Source of the DNA: Sphingobacteriales bacterium
GTDB lineage: Bacteria; Bacteroidota; Bacteroidia; Sphingobacteriales; Sphingobacteriaceae
DNA: 64,000 bases
Assembly (NCBI GenBank): GCA_025353765.1
Contig: JANXOD010000020.1
Coordinates: forward strand, 1-64,000
Direction of reading: 5' to 3'
The notes under the pieces are model-generated. The model was not told the DNA's origin. It worked only from the letters and a program-made list of their open reading frames with translations, and ran no database searches. Below, one piece after another: positions 33,968-43,495 of the stretch. Position 1 is the first letter of the stretch; the number at the start of each line of letters is the position of its first letter. The translations under genes and the position numbers were made by a program.

Positions 33968-35233
33968 ATGGGAACTCACAATCATAACCATACTCCTGAT
34001 TTAACAGAACGATTCGAATTTTCGGGCAAAGTTAAAACCTGGAGTTTAATAGCCATACTTATTGGTATTGCAGCCATAGCATATGGTTTTTTAACAGATC
34101 ATACAGAACGCACTTTCGCTAATTTATTGCTAATGGCTTATTATGTAACCTGTGTATGTGCAGCAGGTACATTCTTTTTAGCTGTACAGTATATTGCACA
34201 GGCTGGTTGGTCTGCAAGCTTATTACGTATACCACAAGCTTTTGCTAAAGTATTGCCATATGCTGCTTTAATACTTATTGCTATTTGTATTGCCGGATTA
34301 TTTACTACTCATACGGTTACTGAAGAAGGTAAAGAAGTAGTAGTACCGTATTTGTATAAGCATTGGGCAACACATGGCTTGGCCGAAAAAGGTTCTGAGC
34401 ACTACGATGCAGTTATTGCAGGTAAATCCGGGTTTTTGAATATTCCATTTTTTCTAACCCGTTTGTTCATATTTCTAGGCTTATATAGTATCTTTTCTTA
34501 TATGCTTACTAAATATTCTTACAATGAAGATATAGAAGGAGGATTAGCGAATTATAACAAAAGCTTCAAATGGTCTGCCGTATTTTTAGTGATTTTTGGT
34601 TTTACAACTCCAATCTGGGCGTTTGATACTATTATGTCTTTAGAAGCTCATTGGTTTTCAACAATGTTTGGATGGTATAATTTCGCTGCTATGTGGGTTA
34701 ACGGTTTAACTGCTATAGCCCTAACAGTTATTCTGCTTAAAAAGGCAGGTTACTTTAGTTGGATAAATGAAAATCATCTGCATGATCTGGGTAAGTTTAT
34801 ATTTGCTTTTTCTATATTCTGGACATACGTGTGGTTTGCACAATTTTTACTGATTTATTATGCTAATATCCCGGAAGAAACCGTTTATTTCTATAAGCGT
34901 TGGGAACCGGAATATCTGCCATTGTTTTGGTTAAACATCATCGTTAACTTTGTATCGCCTATTCTTATTTTGATGACACGCGATGCAAAGCGTAAATTGA
35001 ATACCATGATGTTTGTTTGTATTATGTTATTGTGTGGTCACTGGTTAGATTATTATATGATGGTTATGCCGGGTACTGTTGCAGAACATCGTGGATTTGG
35101 CTTAATTGAAATAGGAACATTTATTGGTTTTGCAGGTTTGTTTTCTTTTCTGATGCTAACTCAACTAAGCAAGAAATCTCTTGTTCCTGTTCATCACCCT
35201 TTCCTGGAAGAGAGTTTGAATCATCAGATATAA
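33968..35233 (+). CDS. actF: alternative complex III membrane subunit, ActC paralogue
   Basis: A 421-residue polytopic protein of about ten membrane helices, a degenerate NrfD-family relative of ActC. It begins with a histidine-rich cytoplasmic leader (GTHNHNHT) and has the family's PIWAFDTIMSLEAHWFSTMFGWYNFA region. ActF has no known quinol site in solved structures; a second proton-pathway role has been proposed. The next gene is the cytochrome oxidase subunit II, so the quinol oxidase and terminal oxidase genes are contiguous. Confidence 0.92.
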   Translation: MGTHNHNHTPDLTERFEFSGKVKTWSLIAILIGIAAIAYGFLTDHTERTFANLLLMAYYVTCVCAAGTFFLAVQYIAQAGWSASLLRIPQAFAKVLPYAALILIAICIAGLFTTHTVTEEGKEVVVPYLYKHWATHGLAEKGSEHYDAVIAGKSGFLNIPFFLTRLFIFLGLYSIFSYMLTKYSYNEDIEGGLANYNKSFKWSAVFLVIFGFTTPIWAFDTIMSLEAHWFSTMFGWYNFAAMWVNGLTAIALTVILLKKAGYFSWINENHLHDLGKFIFAFSIFWTYVWFAQFLLIYYANIPEETVYFYKRWEPEYLPLFWLNIIVNFVSPILILMTRDAKRKLNTMMFVCIMLLCGHWLDYYMMVMPGTVAEHRGFGLIEIGTFIGFAGLFSFLMLTQLSKKSLVPVHHPFLEESLNHQI

Positions 35234-35280
35234 TTAAATAAATAGCGTAAGATTACGGCACAACGTATTATTCGATAAAA

Positions 35281-36618
35281 ATGAGGTTGAGAAAAATTAA
35301 TATTATCAGATCAATATTCATATTCATAGTCATCTGTATTTTGGTTACGAATATTAAAACATCTTTTGCACAAGCAAAAGATAGCACTATTGCTTCCATA
35401 ACATCCGCTGTTGATACCGCAGCAGCAAAAACCACAGCCAGCTCTGTGGATGCACATTCCTTAGCCTCAGAAACTCTGATAAGTACAGCTGTTGATACTT
35501 CGGCGTATGCACAAACGGCACTTTTAAATAAACCGGAAGTTGATAAATCTCCGATGTTTAAATCTGCTTCTTATTATTTTCTATTATTCTTTCTGGGATG
35601 CATTTTCATAGGAATTATTGGCAAAATACTTAAAGTGTATGAGTTAAGCCGTGAGATGCAAGGAAAAACAACACCTTTCGACTGGAGGAAAGTTCAAGGT
35701 ATATTATTTGCGATTGCATTAGTTTTTGGATTATATGGAGTTTACTGGTGTTATACTGTACAAGGGCCAATGGGTGTTCATGAATCTGCTTCAGTTCATG
35801 GAGAGCAGATTGATTTCATGTTTAAGATTACGCTAATTATCACAACCATTGTATTTATTCTTACCCATATTTTATTATTCGGGTTCTCATTTAAATACAG
35901 AGGTTCTGAAAAGAAGAAAGCCTATTTCTATCCGCATAATAATGCTGTTGAGCGTATATGGACAATTATACCTGCCATTGTTTTAACTGTTCTGGTTTTA
36001 CTTGGCTTCTTTACATGGCGTAGCATTACAAACGTATCGGAAGCAGACCAAAAGAAAGCCTTGAATATTGAAGTAATAGGAGAGCAATTCAAATGGAATT
36101 TACGTTATGCCGGTAATGATAACCAAACCGGTATGCGTAATTATAAATTAATTAATCCAACTAATGGCTTGGGTATTGATTTTAAAGATAGAAAGAGTTG
36201 GGATGATAAGCTGGTTTCGGAAATTGTAATTCCTGTCAACCATCCTATAAGAATAACTATTGGTTCTAAAGATGTATTGCATAGTTTTTATTTGCCTGAT
36301 TTCAGAGTTCAAATGAATGCCGTCCCGGGAATGCCTACTTACTTTCAATTTACACCGCGTTTAACCACTCAACAAATGCGTGATAAACGGAATAATCAAA
36401 ATTACAATTATACCTTGTTGTGTGCTAAAATATGTGGTGCAGGACATTATAATATGCAAGCTAAGGTAACCGTAGTGAGCGAAAAAGAATATGAAGCCTG
36501 GATTGCCAAACAGCCATTATTTTATAATGATGATGTGAAAAAAGAGCTTCAAATGGTTGAGCAAAAGAAAGCTGCTCAAAACAATAAGGTAGCATTAAAT
36601 ACTAATATTAACAGATAA
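35281..36618 (+). CDS. coxB: cytochrome c oxidase subunit II
   Basis: A 445-residue CuA-type subunit II, which accepts electrons from cytochrome c or ActE. The CuA-binding motif is complete: C381-A-K-I-C385-G-A-G-H389-Y-N-M392, with the upstream histidine in DVLHSFYLPDF. The protein is much longer than usual because of an N-terminal extension: a signal-like segment, a Ser/Thr/Ala-rich stretch (residues about 30-85) and two extra hydrophobic helices (about 97-117 and 138-158) before the two normal subunit II helices (about 181-203 and 229-250). No fused cytochrome c domain is present at the C-terminus. Confidence 0.93.
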   Translation: MRLRKINIIRSIFIFIVICILVTNIKTSFAQAKDSTIASITSAVDTAAAKTTASSVDAHSLASETLISTAVDTSAYAQTALLNKPEVDKSPMFKSASYYFLLFFLGCIFIGIIGKILKVYELSREMQGKTTPFDWRKVQGILFAIALVFGLYGVYWCYTVQGPMGVHESASVHGEQIDFMFKITLIITTIVFILTHILLFGFSFKYRGSEKKKAYFYPHNNAVERIWTIIPAIVLTVLVLLGFFTWRSITNVSEADQKKALNIEVIGEQFKWNLRYAGNDNQTGMRNYKLINPTNGLGIDFKDRKSWDDKLVSEIVIPVNHPIRITIGSKDVLHSFYLPDFRVQMNAVPGMPTYFQFTPRLTTQQMRDKRNNQNYNYTLLCAKICGAGHYNMQAKVTVVSEKEYEAWIAKQPLFYNDDVKKELQMVEQKKAAQNNKVALNTNINR

Positions 36619-36622
36619 GATT

Positions 36623-38512
36623 ATGGCAAGCATAGCATTACACGATACAGCCGTACTGCATGATCAGGATCACGGTCATCATAAAGAAACATTTATAACT
36701 AAATATATTTTTAGCCAGGATCATAAGATGATTGCAAAGCAATTTCTTATTACCGGCATTATCATGGCGGTTATTGCCATGTTTTTATCGGTGCTATTTC
36801 GTTTACAATTAGCATGGCCTGATAAATCTTTTCCTATACTCGAAACATTTTTAGGAAAATGGGCAGAAGGTGGCCGTATTCGCCCAGAGTTTTATCTGGC
36901 TCTGGTAACTATTCACGGTACAATGATGGTATTTTTTGTATTAACGGCAGGTTTAAGTGGCACATTTAGTAATCTTCTTATTCCATTACAAATAGGAGCA
37001 CGAGATATGGCATCGCCATTTATCAATATGTTATCATATTGGTTTTTCTTTACAGCCTGTATGATTATGATGGGCTCTTTCTTTACCCAAACGGGTCCGG
37101 CAAGTGCCGGTTGGACTGTTTATCCACCATTATCAGCACTTCCTAAAGCTATTCCCGGTTCCGGTATTGGTATGACCTTATGGTTAATCAGTATGATTCT
37201 TTTCGTGGCTTCCTCTTTAATGGGTGCTTTAAATTACATCAGCACGGTTTTAAATATGCGCACCAAAGGAATGGATATGTGGAAAATGCCATTAACTATT
37301 TGGGCATTCTTTTTAACAGCTATTTTGGGCGTTTTATCGTTCCCTGTTCTGGTTGCAGGAGTTGTATTATTGATTTTTGATCGCAGTTTCGGTACAAGTT
37401 TTTATTTATCAGATATTGTTATAGCCGGACAGGTTTTGCCAAACCAAGGCGGAAGTCCCATTTTATGGCAGCATTTATTTTGGTTCTTGGGCCATCCCGA
37501 AGTTTATATTGTAATTATGCCTGCTTTAGGTATAACATCAGAAGTTATTGCTACCAATTCTAGAAAACCAATTTTTGGGTATCATGCCATGGTCTACTCG
37601 TTAATAGGTATTACTGTATTGTCGTTTATTGTTTGGGGACACCATATGTTTATAACAGGTATGAATCCGTTTTTGGGTGGTGTATTTATGATTACCACGT
37701 TAATCATCGCGGTGCCATCAGCAGTAAAAACCTTTAACTATCTGGCTACTCTATGGCGTGGAAATCTTCGGTTTACACCGGCAATGCTTTTCGCAATTGG
37801 CTTGGTATCATTCTTTATCTCTGGTGGTTTAACTGGTATATTTTTAGGAAATGCCGCATTAGATATTAATTTGCATGATACTTATTTTGTAGTTGCTCAC
37901 TTCCACCTGGTTATGGGGTCTGCCGCTATATTTGGTATGCTATGCGGAGTTTATCATTGGTTTCCCAAAATGTTTGGCCGTATGATGGATGAGAAATTAG
38001 GTTATCTGCATTTTTGGTTAACATTTATTGGTGCTTACCTAGTATTTTTCCCGATGCATTTTATGGGCTTGGATGGTGTACCCCGAAGATATTATGCTTT
38101 CACAGAATTTGAATTCATGAAAGAATGGTTAACAGTGAATGTATTCATTACATGGGCTGCTATAATTGCAGCTTTAGCACAGGTTGCATTCTTATGGAAC
38201 TTTTTTTACTCTATATTTTACGGTAAAAAAGCAACACAAAACCCATGGCACTCCAATACTTTGGAATGGACTACAGCAGTTAAACATATACATGGCAACT
38301 GGCCGGGAGATATTCCAACTGTTTATCGTTGGCCATATGATTATAGCAAACCTGGCCATGCGGAAGATTTTATTCCTCAAACTACACCGTTTTCAGAAAC
38401 GATGAGTTCTAATCTTCCGCATGATTTTGAAGGAAATCCGGAAGCAGAATACATTCAGGAAGAATGGATAAAGAGCCATGCTTCAGAACTTCAAACAGAA
38501 GAAAAGGTTTAG
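36623..38512 (+). CDS. coxA: cytochrome c oxidase subunit I
   Basis: A 629-residue heme-copper oxidase subunit I of the A family. Ligands are visible: low-spin heme histidines H98 (TIHGTMM) and H428, binuclear-centre H426, and CuB ligands H291 with the crosslinking Y295 in GHPEVY plus H340-H341 (WGHHMF). About twelve core helices are followed by extra C-terminal ones. The GHPEVY signature places it in the A1-type group. It starts 4 nt after coxB. Together with coxB and the subunit III and IV genes downstream it forms the proton-pumping terminal oxidase. Confidence 0.96.
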   Translation: MASIALHDTAVLHDQDHGHHKETFITKYIFSQDHKMIAKQFLITGIIMAVIAMFLSVLFRLQLAWPDKSFPILETFLGKWAEGGRIRPEFYLALVTIHGTMMVFFVLTAGLSGTFSNLLIPLQIGARDMASPFINMLSYWFFFTACMIMMGSFFTQTGPASAGWTVYPPLSALPKAIPGSGIGMTLWLISMILFVASSLMGALNYISTVLNMRTKGMDMWKMPLTIWAFFLTAILGVLSFPVLVAGVVLLIFDRSFGTSFYLSDIVIAGQVLPNQGGSPILWQHLFWFLGHPEVYIVIMPALGITSEVIATNSRKPIFGYHAMVYSLIGITVLSFIVWGHHMFITGMNPFLGGVFMITTLIIAVPSAVKTFNYLATLWRGNLRFTPAMLFAIGLVSFFISGGLTGIFLGNAALDINLHDTYFVVAHFHLVMGSAAIFGMLCGVYHWFPKMFGRMMDEKLGYLHFWLTFIGAYLVFFPMHFMGLDGVPRRYYAFTEFEFMKEWLTVNVFITWAAIIAALAQVAFLWNFFYSIFYGKKATQNPWHSNTLEWTTAVKHIHGNWPGDIPTVYRWPYDYSKPGHAEDFIPQTTPFSETMSSNLPHDFEGNPEAEYIQEEWIKSHASELQTEEKV

Positions 38513-38546
38513 TTAGAATTGATCTTATCTTAATATAGTTTTTTAG

Positions 38547-38588
38547 GGGTATCTGTTTAAGGTTAAAACTTACAGATACCCTAATTTT
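38547..38588 (+). terminator. terminator or attenuator between coxA and ctaA
   Basis: GGGTATCTGT (38547-38556) pairs with ACAGATACCC (38572-38581), followed by TAATTTTT. It would reduce or stop read-through from coxA into the heme A synthesis genes, or protect the coxA 3' end. Confidence 0.6.
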
Positions 38589-38607
38589 TATCATAGACTT
38601 AGCATAC

Positions 38608-39675
38608 ATGTATCCCTCAAGTGAAAAGAGATTTCTGATGGTAAATAGGATTACCATCATCACTCTTTTTGTTTTGATATTAGCGGGAGGAGTGGTGAGA
38701 AGTTCAGGCTCCGGAATGGGATGCCCGGATTGGCCCCGATGTTTTGACAGTTATATTCCTCCAACCAATGCTTCTCAATTACCGGCAAATTATGAAGAAA
38801 AATTTGTGGCGCAACGGGTGGCTAAAAATCAAAAATTTGCTAAAATGCTGGATGTGTTTGGATATGGCGAATTGGCAATCCGGATACGAAATGATGAGAC
38901 TATACTAAAACCCGAAGAATTTAATGCAGCGAAAACCTGGACGGAGTATATTAATCGCTTAATTGGGGTGCTTTGTGGTTTCTTTTTAATGGGATGTGTT
39001 CTGCTATCCATCACGTATATTAAATCGCGAAAGCGAATTTTCTTTTTAAGCTTATTGAATTTGGTATTAGTGGGTTTTCAAGGTTGGCTAGGCTCTATCG
39101 TAGTATCAACAAATTTGCTGGCTTGGGTAGTTACCGTACACGTGCTACTTGCATTAGTCATATTGGCTATAAGTATTTACACGTATTTTCAAGCTCGTAT
39201 TCTTAGAAATAGACAGATTTTGGCTAATAAGTCTGCAGGTAAGCTTAAAGCATTATCTATTTTTGCAGTAGTCTTAACAATTATACAAATAACATTAGGC
39301 ACAGAATTGCGTGAGCAAATAGATGCTATTGCTGCTGTAATGAATCATTTAAACCGATCTGAATGGATAGCTGGAGTTGGATTAAGTTTTAACATTCATC
39401 GTGATCTGGCTATTTTAGTAGCTTTTGTAAATGGACTATTATTTTTTATGGTTAGAAGAAGCTATGTATTAAATGGCTACCAGTTCAAATATATATCACA
39501 TGCAATAATGCTTATTGTAATGCAAATTGTAACAGGTATAGTATTAACTTATCTTGCTTTGCCACCAGTGGCTCAATCTGCACATATTATATTAGCATGT
39601 TTATTATTTGGTTCCCAATTCTACTTTATGCTGTTGTTGCAGAAAAATAAAATGTATAACCGGAAAACAGTGTGA
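38608..39675 (+). CDS. ctaA: heme A synthase
   Basis: A 355-residue membrane enzyme of the COX15/CtaA family that oxidises heme O to heme A for the aa3 oxidase. About eight helices are present. The first helix segment LVLILAGGVVRSSGSGMGCPDWPRCFDSYIPP is the family signature with its cysteine pair, and the heme-ligand histidines appear in INRLIGVL.., VTVHVLLAL, FNIHRDLAIL and SAHIILACL. It shares a 4-nt overlap (GTGA) with ctaB. An internal ATG at 38638 is an alternative start but would shorten the leader. Confidence 0.93.
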   Translation: MYPSSEKRFLMVNRITIITLFVLILAGGVVRSSGSGMGCPDWPRCFDSYIPPTNASQLPANYEEKFVAQRVAKNQKFAKMLDVFGYGELAIRIRNDETILKPEEFNAAKTWTEYINRLIGVLCGFFLMGCVLLSITYIKSRKRIFFLSLLNLVLVGFQGWLGSIVVSTNLLAWVVTVHVLLALVILAISIYTYFQARILRNRQILANKSAGKLKALSIFAVVLTIIQITLGTELREQIDAIAAVMNHLNRSEWIAGVGLSFNIHRDLAILVAFVNGLLFFMVRRSYVLNGYQFKYISHAIMLIVMQIVTGIVLTYLALPPVAQSAHIILACLLFGSQFYFMLLLQKNKMYNRKTV

Positions 39676-40541
39676 AGAATTTTTTATCAGATTTTAATAA
39701 ACTCATTAAGCTCCGGCTAACTCTTACCGTTGTTTTTTCTGCATCCATATCTTTCCTTATCGGAAGTAAGGTGCAAGGTGAAATTAACTGGATTAATTGG
39801 CTGATATTAACTGTCGGAGGTTTCTTGGTTACATCAGCAGCTAACGGATTTAATGAAATAATAGAAAAAGACCTGGACAAATTAATGAAGCGTACTATGG
39901 ATAGGCCTATTCCATCAGGAAGAATGACTACTGGTCAGGCTTTGGTATTAAGCTTATTTATGGGAATAGCTGGGACACTAATTTTGGTAAAGCTCAATTT
40001 TTTAACAGGTGTCCTATCTGTTTTTTCTATTTTTCTGTATGCGTTTGTATATACCCCTTTAAAACGAAAATCTCCTATTGCCGTATTTGTGGGTGCTATA
40101 CCCGGTGCTTTACCTCCGCTTATAGGATATTTCGCAGCTTTTCATAATCCTCAAATCTCCTGGATACCTATTATTCTCTTCCTGATTCAATTTGTATGGC
40201 AGTTTCCACATTTTTGGGCAATTGCATGGGTGCTTGATGAAGATTATAAGAGAGCAGGTTTTAGATTATTGCCAACTACAAAACCTGATAAAACCAGTGC
40301 GTTTATAACTTTGTTATCAGCTATAATGCTTTTACCCGTTAGTATGATGCCATTAATATATAGTTTTGGAGGAACTATTTTTACTGCTGTATCTATTCTT
40401 GGCAGCTTATTTTTTTGTTGGCAGGCATTGCAATTATATTTAAAACTAGATGTAAATGCAGCAAAAAAACTGATGTATACTTCTTTTATATATCTGCCTG
40501 TTGTACAATTAACATTATTGTTTGATTTTATAGTAAAGTAA
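39672..40541 (+). CDS. ctaB: protoheme IX farnesyltransferase (heme O synthase)
   Basis: A 289-residue UbiA-superfamily prenyltransferase that attaches a farnesyl group to heme B, giving heme O, the substrate of CtaA. The first aspartate-rich motif is NGFNEIIEKDLDKLMKRTMDRPIPSG at about residues 59-84, and the second is VLDEDYKRAGFRLLP. There are about eight to nine membrane helices. The start is GTG, overlapping the ctaA stop by 4 nt, which indicates coupled translation. Confidence 0.95.
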   Translation: MKNFLSDFNKLIKLRLTLTVVFSASISFLIGSKVQGEINWINWLILTVGGFLVTSAANGFNEIIEKDLDKLMKRTMDRPIPSGRMTTGQALVLSLFMGIAGTLILVKLNFLTGVLSVFSIFLYAFVYTPLKRKSPIAVFVGAIPGALPPLIGYFAAFHNPQISWIPIILFLIQFVWQFPHFWAIAWVLDEDYKRAGFRLLPTTKPDKTSAFITLLSAIMLLPVSMMPLIYSFGGTIFTAVSILGSLFFCWQALQLYLKLDVNAAKKLMYTSFIYLPVVQLTLLFDFIVK

Positions 40542-40547
40542 ATTAAT

Positions 40548-41126
40548 ATGGTACAAACATCCGCAGATCAGGATAGAATAAATTTAAGAGCCAGAAAGTT
40601 TTTAATGTGGCTGTTTATTATCTCCTCATTTATGCTTTTTGCGGGATTAACAAGCGGATTTATTGTTTATACCGCCGGTAGTGTAGAGCGAGGATTAAAA
40701 ATATTGTTACCGCAAGCTTTTATGTATAGCACTGCTGTAATTATTATAAGCAGCGTAACCATGCATTTGGCCTATTTATCCGGTAAAAGATTGCAGTTCA
40801 ATAAACAAAAGTTATATCTCACTTTAACTATTCTGTTAGGCATACTGTTTTTTATTATTCAGTTATCAACATGGCGCTGGTTTATAGCCCATGGTGTTTA
40901 TTTTGTAAATTATAATGCCTCGCAATCATTTTTGTACATATTTACAGGAGCGCATTTATTACACGTTTTTGCCGGCCTTATCATGCTTATATATGCTTTG
41001 TTAGGATTGAGGAAAAATATCCCGCAAGTGCGCAATTTATTTCGCCTGGAGGTTACTTCAATATTTTGGCATTTTATAGATATACTATGGATTTATCTAT
41101 ATGTTTTCTTACTTTTGAACCAATAA
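40548..41126 (+). CDS. cytochrome c oxidase subunit III-like protein (short)
   Basis: A 192-residue integral membrane protein with five helices, matching the five-helix bacterial subunit III. The segment YIFTGAHLLHVFAGLIMLIYALLG holds the family histidine, and the final helix (SIFWHFIDILWIYLYVFLLLN) with H and D is the subunit III signature. A second, longer subunit III gene follows 22 nt downstream, so the operon has two. One may serve assembly or a second oxidase form. Starts 6 nt after ctaB. Confidence 0.88.
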   Translation: MVQTSADQDRINLRARKFLMWLFIISSFMLFAGLTSGFIVYTAGSVERGLKILLPQAFMYSTAVIIISSVTMHLAYLSGKRLQFNKQKLYLTLTILLGILFFIIQLSTWRWFIAHGVYFVNYNASQSFLYIFTGAHLLHVFAGLIMLIYALLGLRKNIPQVRNLFRLEVTSIFWHFIDILWIYLYVFLLLNQ

Positions 41127-41148
41127 AAATTAATATACCATCACTTAA

Positions 41149-41838
41149 ATGAGTTCTACAATATCACAAATTGATGAAATAAAAACCGACGCCTGGAGTG
41201 GCGGAAGGTCTCCGTTTAACGTGGAATACGGTAAGCTGATGATGTGGTTTTTCTTACTTTCCGATGCATTTACCTTTTCTGCATTTCTTATTTATTACGG
41301 AGCACAAAGGTTCAGTAAAATGACCTGGCCAGATCCAGATCAGGTTTTTCAATCTATACCTGGTGTGGTAAATGAAGGATACCCACTTGTATTTGTGGGT
41401 ATTATGACTTTTATCCTGATCATGAGCTCGGTAACGATGGTATTGGCTGTTGAAGCCGGACATCGCAAAGCAAAAAAAGAAGTGGTTGGCTGGATGATAG
41501 CAACCATCATTGGAGGCTTAATGTTTCTTAGTTGCCAGGCTTTAGAATGGAACCACTTACATCATGAAGGATACTGGTGGGGAAGAATTCCTGAGTTTTA
41601 TGCAGGTATTGATACTGTTGGTGCCCAGCAATTTGCAAATTTGTTTTTTACCATAACAGGATTTCACGGATTTCACGTATTCACCGGTGTTTTAATTAAC
41701 GGTATTATTTTAGGAATGACCTTAGGGAACGTTTTTGAAAAAAGAGGTAGTTATCTTATGGTAGAAAAGGTTGGTTTATACTGGCATTTTGTAGATCTAG
41801 TTTGGGTATTTGTTTTTACATTTTTCTATTTAGTTTAA
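41149..41838 (+). CDS. ctaE: cytochrome c oxidase subunit III
   Basis: A 229-residue subunit III with five to six helices. The signature FTITGFHGFHVFTGVLINGII and the terminal YWHFVDLVWVFVFTFFYLV are present. The subunit does not bind redox centres but stabilises the proton-uptake path of subunit I. The N-terminal cytoplasmic tail (residues 1-24) contains the phrase GGRSPFNVEYGKLMMW typical of Bacteroidota subunit III. It is followed after 6 nt by subunit IV. Confidence 0.92.
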   Translation: MSSTISQIDEIKTDAWSGGRSPFNVEYGKLMMWFFLLSDAFTFSAFLIYYGAQRFSKMTWPDPDQVFQSIPGVVNEGYPLVFVGIMTFILIMSSVTMVLAVEAGHRKAKKEVVGWMIATIIGGLMFLSCQALEWNHLHHEGYWWGRIPEFYAGIDTVGAQQFANLFFTITGFHGFHVFTGVLINGIILGMTLGNVFEKRGSYLMVEKVGLYWHFVDLVWVFVFTFFYLV

Positions 41839-41844
41839 TAAATA

Positions 41845-42192
41845 ATGGACGCCGAACAGCAACATACAGAACACGCAGAAGTGCATGAAGAAACCATGAC
41901 CAAGAAAAAAATCTGGCGTGTATTCTTTTATCTTTTGGGAATTACCAGCGTAGAGTTTTTTATTGCTTTATACCTCCTTCCTAAGGGAATTATAGGTCAT
42001 GGTATAGGGAATTTCGCTTATATCATTTTAACATTGGTAAAAGCCTTTTATATCGTAGCCTATTTTATGCACTTGAAATTCGAAAAGCTTGCCTTAAGAA
42101 CTGGTATAACTATCTCCTTAGTATTTATAGTTTATTTTATTATTCTTATGCTTACGGAAGGATCTTACCTCCATATTCATATGAATAAATGA
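41845..42192 (+). CDS. cytochrome c oxidase subunit IV
   Basis: A 115-residue protein with three membrane helices and a histidine- and glutamate-rich N-terminal tail (DAEQQHTEHAEVHEETM). It matches the prokaryotic COX4 family; the middle helix with TLVKAFYIVAYFMHLKFE is characteristic. A small accessory subunit of the oxidase without cofactors. Its last codons overlap the start of the Sco gene by 4 nt (ATGA), so the copper-chaperone gene is translationally coupled. Confidence 0.9.
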   Translation: MDAEQQHTEHAEVHEETMTKKKIWRVFFYLLGITSVEFFIALYLLPKGIIGHGIGNFAYIILTLVKAFYIVAYFMHLKFEKLALRTGITISLVFIVYFIILMLTEGSYLHIHMNK

Positions 42193-42893
42193 ACAACACC
42201 TCTTTCTCATTAAAAAAAATATTAATCCTGGTAACTATTCTTGCAGTACCGGGATTTTTATATTATTTACTTCAGGAGAAGGGGAAAAACAGGTACAAAC
42301 CATTAGGTAAATTTGGACCTAAAGAAGTTGCAGCTACTTTTCATACTGTACATGGAAAACAAATTCCGGATACGATTTATCATACCATAAGCGATTTTCA
42401 ATTAACTAACCAGGATGGCAAACTAGTTTCTTTTCATCGGGATAGTAACCAAATATCGGTAGTCAATTTTTTCTTTACCCGCTGCCCGGCTTTTTGCCCT
42501 GCGATGAATAGAGAAATGGCCAGGGTTGTTAAACTATATGAAAAAAACCGGATGTTGCATTTTATGTCTATCACGGTAGACCCGGATTATGATACACCCG
42601 GAGTACTTAAACAATATGCAAAACAATACCATATAAATAGTAATAAATGGAGCTTCTTAACCGGACCTCAGCCACTTATTTATAAACTCGCTCAAAAAGA
42701 TTTTCTGGTAGATGCTCTAAAGGATACTATTCAGGCGAATAATTATATACACAGCTCCATGTTCATATTAGTTGATCCTCAAAAGCGGATTCGCGGTTAT
42801 TATGATTCAACAGATAAAGAGCAGGTAGATAAATTAATTGACGAGATTAAAGTCTTAATAACTGAAGAATTAAGAAACGTTAGAGACCGTTAA
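42189..42893 (+). CDS. SCO1/SenC-family copper chaperone
   Basis: A 234-residue membrane-anchored thioredoxin-fold protein that delivers copper to, or reduces, the CuA site of subunit II. One N-terminal helix (residues about 9-27) anchors it; the copper-binding motif C99-P-A-F-C103 (TRCPAFCPAMN) is intact, with the distal histidine in NYIHSSMFILVD. Normal family length. Its place directly behind the oxidase subunit genes supports a CuA assembly role. Confidence 0.93.
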   Translation: MNNTSFSLKKILILVTILAVPGFLYYLLQEKGKNRYKPLGKFGPKEVAATFHTVHGKQIPDTIYHTISDFQLTNQDGKLVSFHRDSNQISVVNFFFTRCPAFCPAMNREMARVVKLYEKNRMLHFMSITVDPDYDTPGVLKQYAKQYHINSNKWSFLTGPQPLIYKLAQKDFLVDALKDTIQANNYIHSSMFILVDPQKRIRGYYDSTDKEQVDKLIDEIKVLITEELRNVRDR

Positions 42894-42910
42894 TCTTATT
42901 TAATCCAACA

Positions 42911-43450
42911 ATGAACGATAAACTTATTTTTAGACTAATCGCAGGCATTTCAATTTTTGTTTTTGTAGTTGTAATCGTATTGCAGAGCAGAGTAATTACT
43001 ATTTTCCCTGATAAAAATACAATTCCATCTTGGGTATTTATCTTACCCAAACTGAACGCCTTATTGAATGGGACTTGCAGCATATTATTGTTGGTATCGC
43101 TTTATTTCATTAAACGGAAAGATATTGGAGCTCATAAAAGAATTAATATTCTTGCTTTTATTTTGTCATCACTTTTTTTAGTATCATATATTATTTTTCA
43201 TGCAACCGGCATTAAAACTACTTATGGGGGTGTTGGTATTACTAGGAGTGTTTACTATTTTATATTAATAACTCATATCGTACTTGCAGCAATTGTTTTG
43301 CCCTTAATCTTACTAAGCTTTCATCGCGGATTACAAATGCAGGTAGCAAAGCATAGAAAGCTGGTTCGCTGGGCTTATCCTATCTGGCTATATGTAACTG
43401 TAACAGGTGTTATTGTTTACCTGATGATCTCTCCATATTATACTTTTTAA
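42911..43450 (+). CDS. DUF420 membrane protein (CtaM/YozB-like)
   Basis: A 179-residue protein with five membrane helices and histidines at GAHKRINIL, IIFHATG, ITHIVLAA and AKHRKLVRWAYP, the DUF420 pattern. In Gram-positive bacteria a relative (CtaM) is needed for maturation of the aa3-type oxidase, and the position after Sco here points to the same. It is 17 nt from sco and presumably in the same transcript. Confidence 0.88.
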   Translation: MNDKLIFRLIAGISIFVFVVVIVLQSRVITIFPDKNTIPSWVFILPKLNALLNGTCSILLLVSLYFIKRKDIGAHKRINILAFILSSLFLVSYIIFHATGIKTTYGGVGITRSVYYFILITHIVLAAIVLPLILLSFHRGLQMQVAKHRKLVRWAYPIWLYVTVTGVIVYLMISPYYTF

Positions 43451-43483
43451 ATGTAAAGAAGCCCTCCTTTTATACATTAAACG

Positions 43484-43491
43484 TATATTTG
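43484..43491 (+). promoter_or_regulatory. -7 promoter element 4 nt before a start codon
   Basis: TATATTTG (TAnnTTTG) ends 4 nt before the ATG at 43496. It would give the small CAMC protein a leaderless internal promoter at the end of the oxidase operon. Confidence 0.45.
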
Positions 43492-43495
43492 TCAT

